Below are positions 51,101-60,633 of a stretch of DNA of 64,000 nucleotides, piece after piece. The stretch lies in contig LJCX01000027.1 in assembly GCA_001298545.1 (NCBI GenBank), positions 558,001-622,000 of the forward strand, read 5' to 3'. A model generated the notes under the pieces. It was not told the DNA's origin. It saw nothing but the letters and a program-made list of their open reading frames with translations, and ran no database searches. This DNA comes from Actinobacteria bacterium OV320. GTDB taxonomy: Bacteria; Actinomycetota; Actinomycetes; Streptomycetales; Streptomycetaceae. Numbering within the stretch: position 1 is the stretch's first letter; the number at the start of each line of letters is the position of its first letter. A program made the translations under genes and the position numbers.

Positions 51101-51964
51101 ATGGCATCCACCCAAGAAACACGGCGCGCCAAGGGGATCGACGGGTCCCGCCGCAGAGGGATCGGGCTGCACGCCGCCCTCGTCCTCGGCGTGCTGCTCT
51201 CGGCCTTCCCGTTCTACTGGGCCGTGATCATGTCGACGCACACGTCGTCGGAGATCTTCTCCTACCCGCCCAAGCTGCTGCCGGGCACGCACTTCCCGGA
51301 AAACGTCCGCAGCCTTTTCGACAACATCGACTTCTTCGGCTCGATGTTCAACTCGCTGCTGGTGGCGGGATCGGTGACCTTCCTGGTCCTGTTCTTCGAC
51401 TCGCTGGCCGCCTTCGTCTTCGCCAAGTTCGAATTTCCGGGCAAACGGTTGCTGTTCGTGTTGCTCATGTTCATCTTCATGGTCCCGGCGCAGCTCCAGG
51501 CCATCCCCCAGTTCGTCATCATGGCGAAGCTCGGCTGGATCGGCTCGATGACGGCGCTGATCGTGCCGGCCGCCGCCAACGCGTTCGGCATCTTCTGGAT
51601 GCGTCAGTACATGAAGGGCGCGATCCACGACGAACTCCTCGACGCCTCCCGCATCGACGGCGCGAACTTCCTGCGCCAGTACTGGCACGTGGCCCTCCCG
51701 GTGGTCCGGCCGGGACTGGCCTTCCTCGGCATCTTCACCTTCATGGGCCAGTGGAACGACTACGCCTGGCCCCTGATCGCCCTCACCAACCCGGACAACG
51801 TGACCCTCCAGGTCGCGCTGTCCCAGCTCAACGGCACGCACGGCACCACGGACTACGGAATGGTCATGACCGGCGCGCTGCTCGCCCTGGTCCCGCTGCT
51901 CATCGTGTTCGCGATCGGCGCCCGTCAGATGATCGGCGACCTCGCGAAGGGAGCGATCAAGTGA
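51101..51964 (+). CDS. Sugar ABC transporter permease 2
   Basis: This 287-residue MalG/LacG-class permease has six helices and the EAA loop as LLDASRIDGANFLRQYW. GGAGG lies just upstream of ATG 51101. It forms the heterodimeric channel with the preceding permease. Its stop overlaps the GTG of the GH2 gene. Confidence 0.92.
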   Translation: MASTQETRRAKGIDGSRRRGIGLHAALVLGVLLSAFPFYWAVIMSTHTSSEIFSYPPKLLPGTHFPENVRSLFDNIDFFGSMFNSLLVAGSVTFLVLFFDSLAAFVFAKFEFPGKRLLFVLLMFIFMVPAQLQAIPQFVIMAKLGWIGSMTALIVPAAANAFGIFWMRQYMKGAIHDELLDASRIDGANFLRQYWHVALPVVRPGLAFLGIFTFMGQWNDYAWPLIALTNPDNVTLQVALSQLNGTHGTTDYGMVMTGALLALVPLLIVFAIGARQMIGDLAKGAIK

Positions 51965-54888
51965 CCGATCCGCTGCTGGCGCTCCGCCCCTGGGAGGCAC
52001 CCGAGGTGACCTCGTGGGGACGGCTGCCCATGAACGCCGTCGACCGGCGCTCCGGAGCACACTCCCTGGACGGCGACTGGCGGTTTCGGTTGCTGTCCGC
52101 TCCGGACGCGTCGGTCGGCGGTCCCTGGTCGACGGCGTTCGTGCCCGGCGTATGGACCATGCAGACCATCGAGGGCACTGCCGACCTTCCGCAGTACCTG
52201 AACGTCCGTATGCCGTATACAGAATTCCCCCCACTGTCGCCCGCGGACAATCCGACCGGTGTGTACGAGCGGGAGATCGACGTCCCCGCCGAGTGGGCCG
52301 GGCGCCGCATCGTGCTCCAGGTCGGGGCCGCCGAGAGCGTGCTCCTGGTGCATGTGGACGGGCGGCCCGTCGGCATCTCCAAGGACTCTCATCTGGCGGC
52401 CGAGTTCGATCTGTCGGGCGTCGTACGCCCCGGCGGCCGGTCCGTGCTGCGGCTGACGGTCGTCAAGTGGTCGGACGCCTCGCACATCGAGGACCAGGAC
52501 CAGTGGTGGCATGCCGGGATCACCCGCTCGGTGCTGCTGTACGCCACCGACCCGCTGCGGCTGGCCGACGTCAGCGTGCGGGCGGCGCGGGACGGCGCGC
52601 TGCGGGTCGACTGCCAGGTACGGGACGCGGGCGGAGCGCTGCCCGCGGGCTGGTACGTGAGCGGGGAGCTGGACGGTCTGCCGCTGGCGCAGGACGCGGA
52701 GTTCGACCTGGCCAACGCCGAGGAGGAGCGCGTCTCCGCCTTCCTCGGCGAAGCACGGCTGGGCGCGCGGGTGCCCGAGGTCCGTACCTGGACGGCCGAG
52801 ACGCCCGAGCTGTACGACCTCACGGTCCGGCTGCACCGCGCCGACGGCAGCGTCGCCGACACCTCCCGCCACCGGGTCGGTTTCCGCGACGTGGCGATCC
52901 TCGGCCGGGATCTGCTGGTCAACGGCGAGCGGGTCTTCATCCGCGGGGTGAACCGGCACGACTTCCACCCCCTGACGGGACGGACGGTGTCGTACGACGA
53001 CATGCGCGCCGACCTGGTGCTGCTGAAGCGCTTCGGCTTCAACGCGATCCGCACCGCGCACTACCCGAACGACCCCACGCTCTACGATCTCGCCGACGAA
53101 ATCGGTTTCTACGTCGTCGACGAGGCGGACATCGAGTCCCACGACCACGCCCACGAGATCGCCGACGACCCGCGCTATCTGAACGCCTTCGTCGACCGGG
53201 TCTCGCGGATGGTGCTGCGGGACAAGAACCACCCGTCGGTCATCATCTGGTCGCTGGGCAACGAGTCCGACTACGGCGCCAACCACGACGCCGCCGCGGG
53301 CTGGGTGCGCCGGCACGACCCGACCCGGCCGCTGCAGTACGAGGGGGCCGCCAAGCTCGGCTGGGCCGATCCGGAGGTCGCCTCCGACATCGCCTGCCCG
53401 ATGTACGCGCCCCTGGAGGACTGCGTGGCGCACGCGCTGTCCGGGCGGCAGACCAAGCCGCTCATCCAGTGCGAGTACTCCCACGCGATGGGCAACAGCA
53501 ACGGCACGCTGGCCGACCACTGGGCCGCCATCGAGGCCACCCCGGGTCTTCAGGGCGGGTTCATCTGGGAGTTCTGGGACCACGGCATCCTCCAGCGTGT
53601 GAACGACGGAAGACCGGTCGGGCGTGGGGGCGCCGGGCTCTATGACAACGCTGTCGCCGCGCCCGGACACCGCTGGGCGTACGGCGGCGACTTCGGCGAG
53701 AAGGACCACGACGGCGCGTTCATCGCGGACGGCGTCGTCTTCCCGGACCGCACCCCGAAACCGGTGATGTACGAACACCGGGAACTCTCCGCTCCGGTGC
53801 GGCTGCACGGCGTCGGGCCGCAGGGGGTGACGGTCTCCAACCACCAGCACTTCCGGGGCCTGGAATGGCTCGCGGGCGAGTGGGAGCTGTCGCTCGCCCA
53901 CGGCGGGACGCTCACCGCGCAGGCCGAGCTGCCCGACCTTCGACCGGGCGGCACGGCCGAGGTGCCGCTGCCGTTCGCGTTGCCGGACGACGGCGGCGAG
54001 GCGTGGCTGACGCTGCGGGTGACGACGGCCCAGGATCTGCCGTGGGCTCCGCGGGGCACCGCGGTGTGCGCGCCGCAGGTGCGGTTGCGGGCGCCGGCGC
54101 CCGTCGAGGACCCGGTGGGCTCCGGACGCGTCGAGATCGACGCCGACGGACTCCTCGTGCACCCGCTGCTGACCTCCGCGCCCGCGTTGTCCCTGTGGCG
54201 GGCGCCCACCGACAACGACGAGCTGGGCGGGGCGGCGGCGCGCTGGCGGACGTGGGGCCTGGACGCCCTCGTGCGCCGGCTGGTGTCCGTGCACCAGGAG
54301 GGCGACGGGGTCACCGTGCTCGCCGAGTACACCGGCACCACCGGCGTCGTCCGGCACCGGCAGGTCTTCACGCCGGTCGAGGGCGGCATCCGGATCGACG
54401 AACAGGCCGAGCTGCCCGCGGAGTTCGACGACGTGGCGCGCGTGGGCTCGGTCTTCGAGACGGTGGCGGGACCGGACCGGCTGGACTGGTTCGGACAGGG
54501 CCCCTGGGAGTCGTACCCGGACCGGAGCGCAGGTGCGCCGGTCGGCCATCACCAGGCCCGGGTCGACGCGTTGTTCACCCCGTACCTGCGTCCGCAGGAG
54601 AGCGGCGGCCTGCACGGTGTGCGGCGCTTCACGCTCTGCGCGCCGGACGCCACCGGCTTCTCCGTCACTCTGGACGAGCCGCGCCAGGTCTGCGTCACGC
54701 GCTACCGCGCCGAGGACCTGACGGCCGTCACCCATCACGACGAGCTCGTCCCGCGCGCAGGCTGCGTGGTGCACCTCGACGCGGCGCACCGCGGCCTCGG
54801 CACGGCGTCGTGCGGCCCCGACACCCTCCCCTCCTATCTCGTCGCACCGGGCGTCCACCGCTGGAGCTGGACCCTGCGACTCCTGTGA
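51961..54888 (+). CDS. GH2 beta-galactosidase (LacZ type)
   Basis: This 975-residue enzyme has the five-domain LacZ layout: jelly-roll (about 40-200), two immunoglobulin-like domains, the TIM barrel with acid/base Glu435 in IIWSLGNESD and nucleophile Glu505 in IQCEYSHAMGNS, and the large C-terminal beta domain with WFGQGPWESYPDR. It hydrolyses beta-galactosides in the cytosol; no signal peptide. GTG 51961 overlaps the permease stop, so it is translated with the importer and probably acts on the imported sugar. Confidence 0.93.
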   Translation: MTDPLLALRPWEAPEVTSWGRLPMNAVDRRSGAHSLDGDWRFRLLSAPDASVGGPWSTAFVPGVWTMQTIEGTADLPQYLNVRMPYTEFPPLSPADNPTGVYEREIDVPAEWAGRRIVLQVGAAESVLLVHVDGRPVGISKDSHLAAEFDLSGVVRPGGRSVLRLTVVKWSDASHIEDQDQWWHAGITRSVLLYATDPLRLADVSVRAARDGALRVDCQVRDAGGALPAGWYVSGELDGLPLAQDAEFDLANAEEERVSAFLGEARLGARVPEVRTWTAETPELYDLTVRLHRADGSVADTSRHRVGFRDVAILGRDLLVNGERVFIRGVNRHDFHPLTGRTVSYDDMRADLVLLKRFGFNAIRTAHYPNDPTLYDLADEIGFYVVDEADIESHDHAHEIADDPRYLNAFVDRVSRMVLRDKNHPSVIIWSLGNESDYGANHDAAAGWVRRHDPTRPLQYEGAAKLGWADPEVASDIACPMYAPLEDCVAHALSGRQTKPLIQCEYSHAMGNSNGTLADHWAAIEATPGLQGGFIWEFWDHGILQRVNDGRPVGRGGAGLYDNAVAAPGHRWAYGGDFGEKDHDGAFIADGVVFPDRTPKPVMYEHRELSAPVRLHGVGPQGVTVSNHQHFRGLEWLAGEWELSLAHGGTLTAQAELPDLRPGGTAEVPLPFALPDDGGEAWLTLRVTTAQDLPWAPRGTAVCAPQVRLRAPAPVEDPVGSGRVEIDADGLLVHPLLTSAPALSLWRAPTDNDELGGAAARWRTWGLDALVRRLVSVHQEGDGVTVLAEYTGTTGVVRHRQVFTPVEGGIRIDEQAELPAEFDDVARVGSVFETVAGPDRLDWFGQGPWESYPDRSAGAPVGHHQARVDALFTPYLRPQESGGLHGVRRFTLCAPDATGFSVTLDEPRQVCVTRYRAEDLTAVTHHDELVPRAGCVVHLDAAHRGLGTASCGPDTLPSYLVAPGVHRWSWTLRLL

Positions 54889-54927
54889 ACTCCCGTTGCC
54901 AGCAACGGGCTTACCTACGGAGCACCC

Positions 54928-56766
54928 GTGTGTACTTCGCATGCCCAGGAACCGGGCGAGGCCGCGCAGGCCGGGGCCGGACGACGCGGTTTCCTGCGGG
55001 CCACCGCGCTGCTCGGCGCGGCCGCCACCGCCGGACTCGCGCTGCCGGCCACCGCCGAGGCGGCCTCCGCCCGGTGGCGCCCGGACCCGGAGAGCCGCCG
55101 GTTCACGCTCGCCGTCATGCCCGACACGCAGTACCTCTTCGACGGCCCGAGCATCGACAAGGCGCCGGTCGAGGCGTCCTTGCGCTACCTCCTCGACCAG
55201 GGCAGGCACGAGAACCTCGTGTTCCTGTCCCACCTCGGCGACCTCACCCAGAACGGGGCGAAGGACGAAGTCGCCGCGATCAGCGAGGCGTTCGGGCTGC
55301 TCGACCGGCGCGGGATCGGCTACAGCGTGCTGGCCGGCAACCACGACGTGAAGTCGTCGACGACCGACCAGCGCGGCGCGACCCCCTACCTGGACGCCTT
55401 CGGCCCGCAGCGCTTCCAGGGGAAGCCCACGTTCGGCGGGGCCTCCCCCGACGGCTACAACACCTTCCACCTGTTCCGGGCGGGCGGACGGGAGTGGATG
55501 GTGCTGGCGCTGGACTGGCGGCTGTCGGACCAGGGGTACGCCTGGGCCGCCGGTGTCCTCGCCCGGCACCCGAGGACACCGGTCGTCCTCACCACGCACG
55601 AGCTGGTCGCCGAGGACGACTCCCTTTCGGCGTACGGCCAACAGCTGTGGGACCGGCTGATCGAGGACCACGACCAGATCTTCCTCACCCTCAACGGGCA
55701 CTACTGGCCCGCCGGTCGGGCAACGCGCAAGAACACGGCCGGACATGACGTCCAGCTGCACCTGACGAACTATCAGAACCGCTACTTCGGCGGCGCCGCG
55801 ATGATCCGTCTCTACCGCTTCGACCTCGACCGGAACGTCATCGACGTGGAGACCGTCTCCCCGTGGATCCTCGGCCGGGCCGCGAAGGGGCTCAACGAGC
55901 TGGAGCGGCAGGAGATCGAACTGAGCGGCGAAGCCGACCGGTTCACGGTCGACATCGACTTCGCCGAGCGCTTCGCGGGCTTCGATCCGGTGCCCGCGCG
56001 TCCTGCCCGTCCCGTGTCCAAGGTGCTGGTGCGCGACACGGTCGCCTACTGGCGGTTCGACGGTCACGGCGACGGTACGGCGGTCGGCGGCACCGTCCGT
56101 GACCTGTCCGGGCACGGCAACCACCTCGCCCTCGTCACGGTGGGCGGCGGCGCCCTGACCTGGTCGTCCGACCACCACCCCGACCAACCCGGCCACGGCA
56201 GCCTGGAGTTCCAGGGTTTCAAGTCCCCGCTGAAGGGCGCCTATCTGCGCACGGTCGACGGCGCCCCGCTCAACTCAGCAGTATTCGAGGACGGTTACAC
56301 CATCGAGGCGTTCTACCGTCTCCCGGCCGACTGGGACCCGTCGCACCACGCCTGGTCGGGGCTGGTGAGCCGGACCGGAACAGGCGGCGCCGCGGGCAGG
56401 ACCGGCGACGACCCCGACGAGCCGCTCGCCACCCTCTCCCTGTCCAACGACCGGGAACCGCAGTGGGCGATGCGTCCGCTGAACCAGGAGGGCATCGCCA
56501 CCAACTGGGGTCAGGAGACCCCGCTGGAGACCTGGTGGCACCTCGCGGTCGTCAACGACGGCAAGCACACCACGCTGTACGTCGAGGGCTGCCCGGCGGT
56601 GCGCAATCCGAAGGCGGCGGCCGTGGGCGTCACCTCCGTCGGGCTGCCCTGGCTGCTCGGCGGCTACGAGTACGGCGGGCAGATCGACCAGATCCTGCAC
56701 GGCCGCCTCGGTGACGTCCGGATCGTCTCGCGGGCGCTGCCCGTCACCTCCTTCATGAACCACTGA
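54928..56766 (+). CDS. Secreted Tat-type metallophosphoesterase with LamG-like domain
   Basis: This 612-residue protein has a Tat signal (GRRGFLRATALLGAAATAG, cleavage near residue 46), a calcineurin-like phosphoesterase domain (about 60-300; VMPDTQYL, GDLTQ, GNHDV, TTHE, NGHY) and a C-terminal concanavalin/LamG-like domain (about 365-605) likely to bind glycans. It acts outside the cell, exported folded with its metals. Removing phosphate from phosphorylated glycans before uptake would fit the locus. GTG 54928 follows GGAG by five bases. It is downstream of the GH2 gene. Confidence 0.88.
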   Translation: MCTSHAQEPGEAAQAGAGRRGFLRATALLGAAATAGLALPATAEAASARWRPDPESRRFTLAVMPDTQYLFDGPSIDKAPVEASLRYLLDQGRHENLVFLSHLGDLTQNGAKDEVAAISEAFGLLDRRGIGYSVLAGNHDVKSSTTDQRGATPYLDAFGPQRFQGKPTFGGASPDGYNTFHLFRAGGREWMVLALDWRLSDQGYAWAAGVLARHPRTPVVLTTHELVAEDDSLSAYGQQLWDRLIEDHDQIFLTLNGHYWPAGRATRKNTAGHDVQLHLTNYQNRYFGGAAMIRLYRFDLDRNVIDVETVSPWILGRAAKGLNELERQEIELSGEADRFTVDIDFAERFAGFDPVPARPARPVSKVLVRDTVAYWRFDGHGDGTAVGGTVRDLSGHGNHLALVTVGGGALTWSSDHHPDQPGHGSLEFQGFKSPLKGAYLRTVDGAPLNSAVFEDGYTIEAFYRLPADWDPSHHAWSGLVSRTGTGGAAGRTGDDPDEPLATLSLSNDREPQWAMRPLNQEGIATNWGQETPLETWWHLAVVNDGKHTTLYVEGCPAVRNPKAAAVGVTSVGLPWLLGGYEYGGQIDQILHGRLGDVRIVSRALPVTSFMNH

Positions 56767-56785
56767 CCTCCTTCGTGAACCACTG
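56746..56785 (+). repeat. 20-bp tandem duplication at the gene end
   Basis: ACCTCCTTCATGAACCACTG (56746-56765) is followed at once by a copy with one change (56766-56785). The first encodes the last residues and the stop start of the phosphoesterase; the second is noncoding. Confidence 0.9.
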
Positions 56786-56806
56786 ACCTTCTGCACGAGG
56801 ATCACC

Positions 56807-58474
56807 GTGACCGAGCAGCAGTTGCCCGCCTGGGCCGATCCGTCCGTCCCGCCCGCCGTTCTCGACGCCCAGGGCGTGTCGAGGCGCGGACTTCTGCGCC
56901 GCGCCGGCCTTTTCGGCGCCGCGTTCGCACTCGGCGGTGCGGCCGGCCCGGCCGTCGCCGCCACCGGCCGGGGCCACGGCGGTGAGGACCCGCGGCTCGC
57001 CTACCTGGTGGGCGACCACCACGTCCACTCCGTCTACAGCCACGACGCGAAGTACACCTTCTCCCAGCAGGCCCGGGCCGCCGCCCGGTACGGCCTCGAC
57101 TGGATGGTCTTCAACGAGCACTCCAACTTCGGGCACGCCTCCTACGGCGCCGCGCTGGAGCACAAGGAGATCCTCCGGGCCCGCGCCGCCAACCCGCGCC
57201 AGCTGATCTTCCAGGGTCTGGAGTGGTACATCCCGGCCGCCGAGCACTGCACGGTGTTCGCCGCCCCCGGCCCGCACGAGGTCGACCTGCTCACGCGGTT
57301 CGAGCTCGCCTACGACGGCAAGCTGCTGGGCTACACCGAGGGGGCCGCCGGCGCGGCCGACACCGCCCGCAACGAGGCGCACGCCGTCAAGGCGGTCAAG
57401 TGGCTGGCCGAGCAGCGCCGCAGCGGCTATGTCGACGACGTCCTCGTCCTCGCCAACCACCCGCTGCGCCTCGGCATCGACTCCCCGCACGAGCTGCGGG
57501 CCTGGCGCGACGCGGCGCCCGAGATCATGATCGGCATGGAGGGCGCGCCGGGCGCCCAGGGCGCGGCGATCCCCGGCTGGCGCGGTGCCACGTCCATCCG
57601 CGGCGAGTACGAGAACAGGCCGTCCGCCCAGTCCTGGGCGGGCTACCCGGCGGACGCCTACCTCACCTACGGCGGCTTCGACTGGGCCACCGCGACCGTC
57701 GGCGGCCTGTGGGACTCGATGCTGGCGGAGGGCCGGCTGTTCTCGGTCACCACCAACTCCGACAACCACCGGACCGTCTTTGACACCTGGAAGAACGGTG
57801 ACTGGCCCGCCGGACAGAACTTCGACAACACCGGCAGGCTGCCCGATCCGGTGAACACCGACACCCCGCAGGCCGGCAGCGACTTCTGGCCGGGGCAGTT
57901 CAGCCGCACCCACGTCGGCGTGACCCGCTACGGCTACCGCGCGGTGATGACGGGCCTGCGCGAGGGCCGGGTCTGGCTGGACCACGGGCATCTGCTCGAC
58001 GGCCTGGAGGTCCGGCTGCGGCGGGAGCACAGCAACGGGCGGGGTGTCACGCTCGGCGGCCGGCTCCGGGTGCGCAAGGGCGAGAAGCTCACTCTGGAGA
58101 TCACCGTCACCACTGCCTCCCGCCCCAACCCCCAGGGAATCCTGCCGCAGTTGGCCCATGTGGACGTGATCCGGGGCGCGGTGCGCGGGGCGGTGTCCGA
58201 CCGCGACACCTGGCGGGCTCCCGACACGAAGGTGGTCCGCACGACGGACGTGAGCGGCCGCAAGGGGACCTACACCCTGCGCGTCCCGGTCGCGGTGGGC
58301 GACGAGTCCTGCTACCTCCGGCTGCGCGGCAGCGACGGCAACCGGAACGGAACCGGTTACCTGGGCGCTTCCGTCGACCCGCACGGCCCGATCCCGCACG
58401 AGCCGGGCAACGGCGACCCGTGGGCCGACACCTGGTTCTACGCCAACCCGATCTTCGTGGACGTCGTCGGCTGA
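56807..58474 (+). CDS. Secreted Tat-type PHP-domain phosphoesterase
   Basis: This 555-residue protein has a Tat signal (SRRGLLRRAG, cleavage near residue 51) and a PHP-type metal-binding domain starting GDHHVHSVYSHDA, with WMVFNEHSNFGH, VLANHPLRL and NSDNHRT supplying later His/Asp ligands. A C-terminal beta-rich region follows (about 430-555). It is probably an exported phosphoesterase or phosphodiesterase. GTG 56807 is the start. It is the last gene of the rightward glycan arm and ends before a strong terminator. Confidence 0.85.
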   Translation: MTEQQLPAWADPSVPPAVLDAQGVSRRGLLRRAGLFGAAFALGGAAGPAVAATGRGHGGEDPRLAYLVGDHHVHSVYSHDAKYTFSQQARAAARYGLDWMVFNEHSNFGHASYGAALEHKEILRARAANPRQLIFQGLEWYIPAAEHCTVFAAPGPHEVDLLTRFELAYDGKLLGYTEGAAGAADTARNEAHAVKAVKWLAEQRRSGYVDDVLVLANHPLRLGIDSPHELRAWRDAAPEIMIGMEGAPGAQGAAIPGWRGATSIRGEYENRPSAQSWAGYPADAYLTYGGFDWATATVGGLWDSMLAEGRLFSVTTNSDNHRTVFDTWKNGDWPAGQNFDNTGRLPDPVNTDTPQAGSDFWPGQFSRTHVGVTRYGYRAVMTGLREGRVWLDHGHLLDGLEVRLRREHSNGRGVTLGGRLRVRKGEKLTLEITVTTASRPNPQGILPQLAHVDVIRGAVRGAVSDRDTWRAPDTKVVRTTDVSGRKGTYTLRVPVAVGDESCYLRLRGSDGNRNGTGYLGASVDPHGPIPHEPGNGDPWADTWFYANPIFVDVVG

Positions 58475-58535
58475 GCGCCCCGGAAAGGGTTACGGAAAAG
58501 GCGTACGGAATTCATTCCCGCGTCCACGCGGGCGC

Positions 58536-58576
58536 GGGGAACCGCGCGACCGGCCACACCGGTCCCGCGGTTCCCC
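58536..58576. terminator. Bidirectional terminator hairpin
   Basis: Arms 58536-58553 and 58559-58576 pair over 18 positions with one mismatch and a 5-base loop, between the convergent PHP and MaoC genes. Confidence 0.8.
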
Positions 58577-58622
58577 ACAGCGCCGTCCCGGACGGCGGCG
58601 AGTCGGGGCGACCCGCGCAGCC

Positions 58623-59078
58623 CTACGCGTAGAAGCGCGACAGGCTCTGCAGCACCGCGGCCGGCTTCGCGCCCCCCTCGATCTCGATCGCCCCGCCGAC
58701 GGTGATCTGCACCCCGCCCGGCACGTCCTCGACCTCGGTCAGCTCGGCCACCAGGCGGATCCGCGAGCCGACCTTGACCGGCGAGGGGAAACGCACCTTG
58801 TTCAGCCCGTAGTTGACCTTGGTGGTGACGCCCTGGACGTCCAGCAGCTCGGTGAAGAGCGGGATGAACAGGGAGAGCGTCAGGTACCCATGGGCGATCG
58901 GAGCTCCGAAGGGCCCGGCGGCCGCCCGTTCGGGATCCACATGGATCCACTGGTGGTCCCCGGTCGCGTCCGCGAACGTGTCGATGCGCTCCTGGGTGAC
59001 CTCGATCCATTCGCTGGTGCCCAGGTCGCTGCCGGCCAGCTTCTTCAGCTCGTCGAGACCGTTGACGGTGATGCTCAT
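58623..59078 (-). CDS. MaoC-like (R)-enoyl-CoA hydratase
   Basis: This 151-residue hot-dog-fold protein has the hydratase-2 motif as FADATGDHQWIHVDPERA with catalytic Asp and His, followed by GPFGAPIAHGYLTLSL. It adds water to enoyl-CoA giving the (R)-3-hydroxyacyl-CoA. It is the last gene of the four-gene operon and would follow CoA activation by the ligase. Length is normal for single-domain members. Confidence 0.92.
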   Translation of the reverse strand: MSITVNGLDELKKLAGSDLGTSEWIEVTQERIDTFADATGDHQWIHVDPERAAAGPFGAPIAHGYLTLSLFIPLFTELLDVQGVTTKVNYGLNKVRFPSPVKVGSRIRLVAELTEVEDVPGGVQITVGGAIEIEGGAKPAAVLQSLSRFYA

Positions 59079-59115
59079 ATGCCGTTCCTCACAGGAGAGT
59101 TCACAGGAGAGTCGT

Positions 59116-60621
59116 TCAGGAGTCGGTGCCGAACCGGGAGCGCACCCGGGACTTCAGGAGCTTTCCGGAGGCGGTGCGCGGGAGTTCGTCCGCCACCACC
59201 ACCGACTTGGGGATCTTGTACTTGGCGAGCCGCCCGGACAGCGAGGCCAGCACCTCGTCGGGGTCGAGCGAGGTGCCCTCGCGGGGCACGACGACCGCGC
59301 GCGGCACCTCGCCCCACTTGTCGTCGGACACACCGATGACCGCGCACTCCACGATGTCGGGGTGGGCGAGGAGCAGGTCCTCGATCTCGGCGGGGTAGAT
59401 GTTCTCCCCGCCGGAGATGATCATGTCCTTGATGCGGTCGACGATATGCACGTAACCGTCTTCGTCGACCCGGGCCGCGTCCCCGCTGCGGAACCAGCCG
59501 TCGGCGAAGGAAGCGGCCGTCTCCTCGGGCAGCCCCCAGTAGCCGGGCATGACGTGCGGCCCGCGGACGACGACCTCGCCGGTCTCGCCGACCTCGACGG
59601 GTGTGAGGTCGGGGCGCAGGACGCGTACGTCGCTGAAGAAGTGCGGGACACCGGCCGAGCCCGCCTTGCTGACCGCGTGCTCGGCGTCCAGGAACAGCGT
59701 GCCGGGGGACGCCTCGGTCATGCCGTAGCCCTGGAGGAAGGTGAGTCCGCGTTCCTGGTAGGCGGCGATCAGCGGTGTCGACACCGGGGAGCCGCCGCAG
59801 GTCAGGATCCGCAGACTGGACAGATCCGCGTCCGCCCAGCGCGGGTGCCGGGCGATCTGCTCGAACATCGTCGGCACCCCGAACATGAAGGTGATCCGGT
59901 GCCGCTCGATCAGGCCGAAGGTGGCCTCCGGGTCGAAGGCCTCGACCAGGACGCAGCAGCCGCCCTTGAGGAGCACCGGCAGGGTCAGCATGTTCAGGCC
60001 GGCCGTGTGGAACAACGGCGCGGAGACCAGGGCGCGTTCGTCGGCGGTCAGATCGGTGTCGACGAGGACGTTGACCGCGTTCCAGGTGAGGTTGCCGTGC
60101 GTGAGCATGGCGCCCTTGGGACGGCCTGTCGTGCCCGAGGTGTACATGATGATGCAGGTGTCGTCGGGGGCGACCGGTGTGTCGATCGGCTCGTCGGAGG
60201 CGGCGGCGAGCTCGCTCTCGTACTCGGCGCCGACCTCGAGGTACGTCCGGACGTCCGTGTTCCCCGGCAGGCCGGCGACCAGGCCCGCGTGCGAGGGGCC
60301 GTAGACCAGCGCCTTGGCGCCGGAGTCGGCGAGCTGGTAGGCGATCTCGGGGCCGGCGAGGCGGGTGTTGAGGGGGACGAACACCGCGCCGAGGGTGCCG
60401 GCGGCGAACAGCGTCTCCAGGTAGGAGGGGTGGTTGGGGCCCAGGTAGGCGATGCGGTCGCCGCGCCGCACACCCCGGGCGCGCAGGGCGTGGGCCAGGC
60501 GCGTGGTGCGTGTATACAGTGTGCGATAGTCCGTCGACTGCTCACCGTGGACCAGCGCGGTGCGGTGCGGGGTCTTGCGGGCCCGGCGTGCGGGCCACGA
60601 CCCCAGTCCCTCGTTGCGCAT
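59116..60621 (-). CDS. Acyl-CoA ligase (AMP-forming)
   Basis: This 501-residue ANL-family enzyme has YTSGTTGRPKG (160-170), GYGMTEASPG, the hinge region DGWFRSGDAA and the catalytic Lys487 in RTASGKLLK. It activates a carboxylic acid to its CoA thioester. AAGGGG is eight bases before ATG 60621. It lies 12 bases downstream of the amidohydrolase gene. It is similar in kind to the ligase at 7,967 but clearly a separate branch. Substrate unknown. Confidence 0.92.
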   Translation of the reverse strand: MRNEGLGSWPARRARKTPHRTALVHGEQSTDYRTLYTRTTRLAHALRARGVRRGDRIAYLGPNHPSYLETLFAAGTLGAVFVPLNTRLAGPEIAYQLADSGAKALVYGPSHAGLVAGLPGNTDVRTYLEVGAEYESELAAASDEPIDTPVAPDDTCIIMYTSGTTGRPKGAMLTHGNLTWNAVNVLVDTDLTADERALVSAPLFHTAGLNMLTLPVLLKGGCCVLVEAFDPEATFGLIERHRITFMFGVPTMFEQIARHPRWADADLSSLRILTCGGSPVSTPLIAAYQERGLTFLQGYGMTEASPGTLFLDAEHAVSKAGSAGVPHFFSDVRVLRPDLTPVEVGETGEVVVRGPHVMPGYWGLPEETAASFADGWFRSGDAARVDEDGYVHIVDRIKDMIISGGENIYPAEIEDLLLAHPDIVECAVIGVSDDKWGEVPRAVVVPREGTSLDPDEVLASLSGRLAKYKIPKSVVVADELPRTASGKLLKSRVRSRFGTDS

Positions 60622-60633
60622 CTTCCACGCCCC

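Noticed and set aside
51925..56196. Minus-strand frame of about 1,400 codons
   Set aside because: It covers the GH2 and phosphoesterase genes in antisense, as is common in high-GC DNA; the composition is Arg/Val/Gly-rich with no domain.
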